From contig CM049306.1 in NCBI GenBank assembly GCA_026874595.1, positions 92,144,642 to 92,208,641 of the forward strand: 64,000 nt of DNA. Direction: 5' to 3'. The notes below the pieces were generated by a model. It saw nothing but the letters and a program-made list of their open reading frames with translations, made no database searches and was not told where the DNA came from. A program made the position numbers and the translations under genes. Shown here one piece after another: positions 62,477-64,000 of the stretch (position 1 is the first letter of the stretch; every line of letters begins with the position of its first letter). This stretch comes from Sipunculus nudus (Eukaryota > Annelida > Sipuncula > Golfingiida > Sipunculidae).

Positions 62477-64000
62477 CATTATCAGACAAGACAGATGGAA
62501 GCTTTTATTTATCAGTATTGCTGTGGCAAATATTAAGAAAATTCTTTTTTTTTGGCTGTGTTGTTTGAATTATTTTCTTTAAAAAAAATTGCATAAATTT
62601 ACATGTAATATTTACAGCAAATGAAATGGGAGCAATATGATATAAAATATCCATCATAAATATATGGTAAAATACCGATTCAAACACACCAACAGTTACT
62701 GTAACCTTTTGTGAAAATCTTGTTCATGATGTTATTTGCACTAGTCAGATTTGAACATGTATACATTTTCAAATAAAACAAGTAAAATGGATCATTAGTC
62801 TTTATATCTGTGGTTAAATTTACTTTTGTTTCTTAGAATTACACCCACTGCAATTGTTCTTATGTACCACATTGCTTTCGTCATTGATTCTGTTGAAGGT
62901 GTTTTAAATTTCATCACTTCGATCTTACTTTAATCATTGAAACTGTGGTAGTTTATATCAGCCTGGAGTAAAAAGCTCCTTTTAGAAATCCTGCTTAGTC
63001 ATTAACAATCAGTAGTGTTAACAAAATGTAAAGCACGGTGATTACAACCCATTTGGCCTAGGTTTATTGTTAAAAATAGGTGTAAATCTAATCAAGGAGT
63101 GTCAATAGAGCTGATTAATCATGTTAAAGAGCAACACAAGGACCTTGGCTGTGATTAATGGTTTATCATCTGTATAAAAGTAGTAGGGCAAACTATAATA
63201 AGTAACAGTCATGACTTGTTTACACAAGCAGGATAGTTCATTAAGTTTTAAAAGCTTTGCCATGTGCTATAGCAAATGTAGTACAATTATCCCAGAATAT
63301 ACTTTTTTCAGTGGAGTTTCAATTCTAAATTTGTTCATGGACAGTGGTCCAGTGATTAGAGTTAGACCAGTGCTTATGACACAAGGGTTTAACGTCAATG
63401 TCTAATTACCATCTCAACTGGGCAGCAACATGATAAAATTTAATGTTGCAATGCCTTTTTTGCCTGGAGAAATAAATTCATTGGAATATCAGACATTTAA
63501 ACTTGATTAATAATAGTTATTTTTCTTACCAGCAATGGCTTTAAATAGATTTTTGGATATATTTTTCTCACAAACTTGGTTCAGTAATCATTTATTTTCA
63601 GTGTTTGAATTGTGTACTCAAGCAATAATTGAGAAAGAAACCAATACCAGGCCTTGTAGATAATTTGAATATAATAATTTTTTATATGATAAAATGGCAA
63701 ACATTCACTGAAGACATAGACACCCATCAAAAGTATAAATAAGCCCCCCTAAATGTTGAAGGACGGAGGCAACTATAGCTCTCAACCTGCCCACAAGTCT
63801 CAATAACATGCCTGGGACAGTTGGGCAGTCCTTAATGTCAAACACTGAGCACTGACTATTTAGTATTTATTGTTTCTTCAGTTCACATCCTTGTGTCAGT
63901 AGGAATTGCCTTCAATGAGCAACATGTGATTATCATTCATAAATAGCATGGCTGTAGAATGAGAGGTTCAAAGAGCAATACTTCACTCCACTTATGAACT
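62477..64000. other. Unassigned right edge
   Basis: AT-rich DNA without a recognised exon. A degenerate 'gtggtccagtgattaga...gggtttaacgtc' at about 63345-63396 resembles a worn tRNA-type A/B box pair, too poor to call. Confidence 0.35.

Overview
This window is animal nuclear DNA, most likely from a mollusc and probably a bivalve. It has two short-exon genes with GT-AG introns, tRNA-derived SINEs, broken LINEs, and many satellite-carrying elements of the type described in oysters and other bivalves (pearl/CvE and HINE elements: CCGT microsatellite near one end, tandem core, subterminal inverted repeats). There are no operons, bacterial promoters or bacterial genes. The lineage is an inference; no marker gene settles it.

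Two genes can be read with confidence. At the left edge, on the + strand, a two-exon gene encodes the 61-residue ATP synthase subunit ATP5MK (DAPIT/USMG5). Facing it on the - strand, from about 24.6 kb down to 7.0 kb, is a complete ten-exon MAK16 gene (312 aa), which encodes a nucleolar 60S ribosome assembly factor. All its introns have GT-AG ends and the reading frame is continuous through every junction. Several introns hold whole transposons. An E-box lies just upstream of its start. A possible first coding exon of a third gene (+ strand, 35.04 kb) has no downstream exon that I could find.

The rest is mobile and repetitive DNA. 0-7 kb: ATP5MK, a SINE, a pearl-like element. 7-25 kb: MAK16 with intronic insertions (288-bp satellite element, hAT element with perfect 8-bp target duplication, TA-flanked MITE, TTAA-flanked 2-kb element with a broken Mutator-like protein, 300-bp satellite element). 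25-31 kb: MITE, microsatellites, Helitron ends, a second hAT copy, another pearl-like element. 31-34.4 kb: two broken LINEs on opposite strands. 35-46 kb: possible exon, second SINE, hAT-like elements, small satellite element, otherwise unassigned. 46-49 kb: 280-bp satellite Helitron-like element, then a Tigger-like element. 49-61 kb: a 7.3-kb palindromic element split by a 4.2-kb pearl-like insertion, followed by a second, closely related copy. 61-64 kb: a small MITE and unassigned sequence.

The most interesting signal is a group of at least five satellite-carrying families (called A to E here) that differ in sequence but share one plan: inverted subterminal arms, a tandem core of about 140 bp or its dimer, and a 3' hairpin. 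Some end in CTAG before T, as Helitrons do; family A sits between T residues. The palindrome at 49-56 kb keeps an unoccupied version of the family A insertion site in its other arm, so the insertion can be defined to within the ambiguity of a T run.
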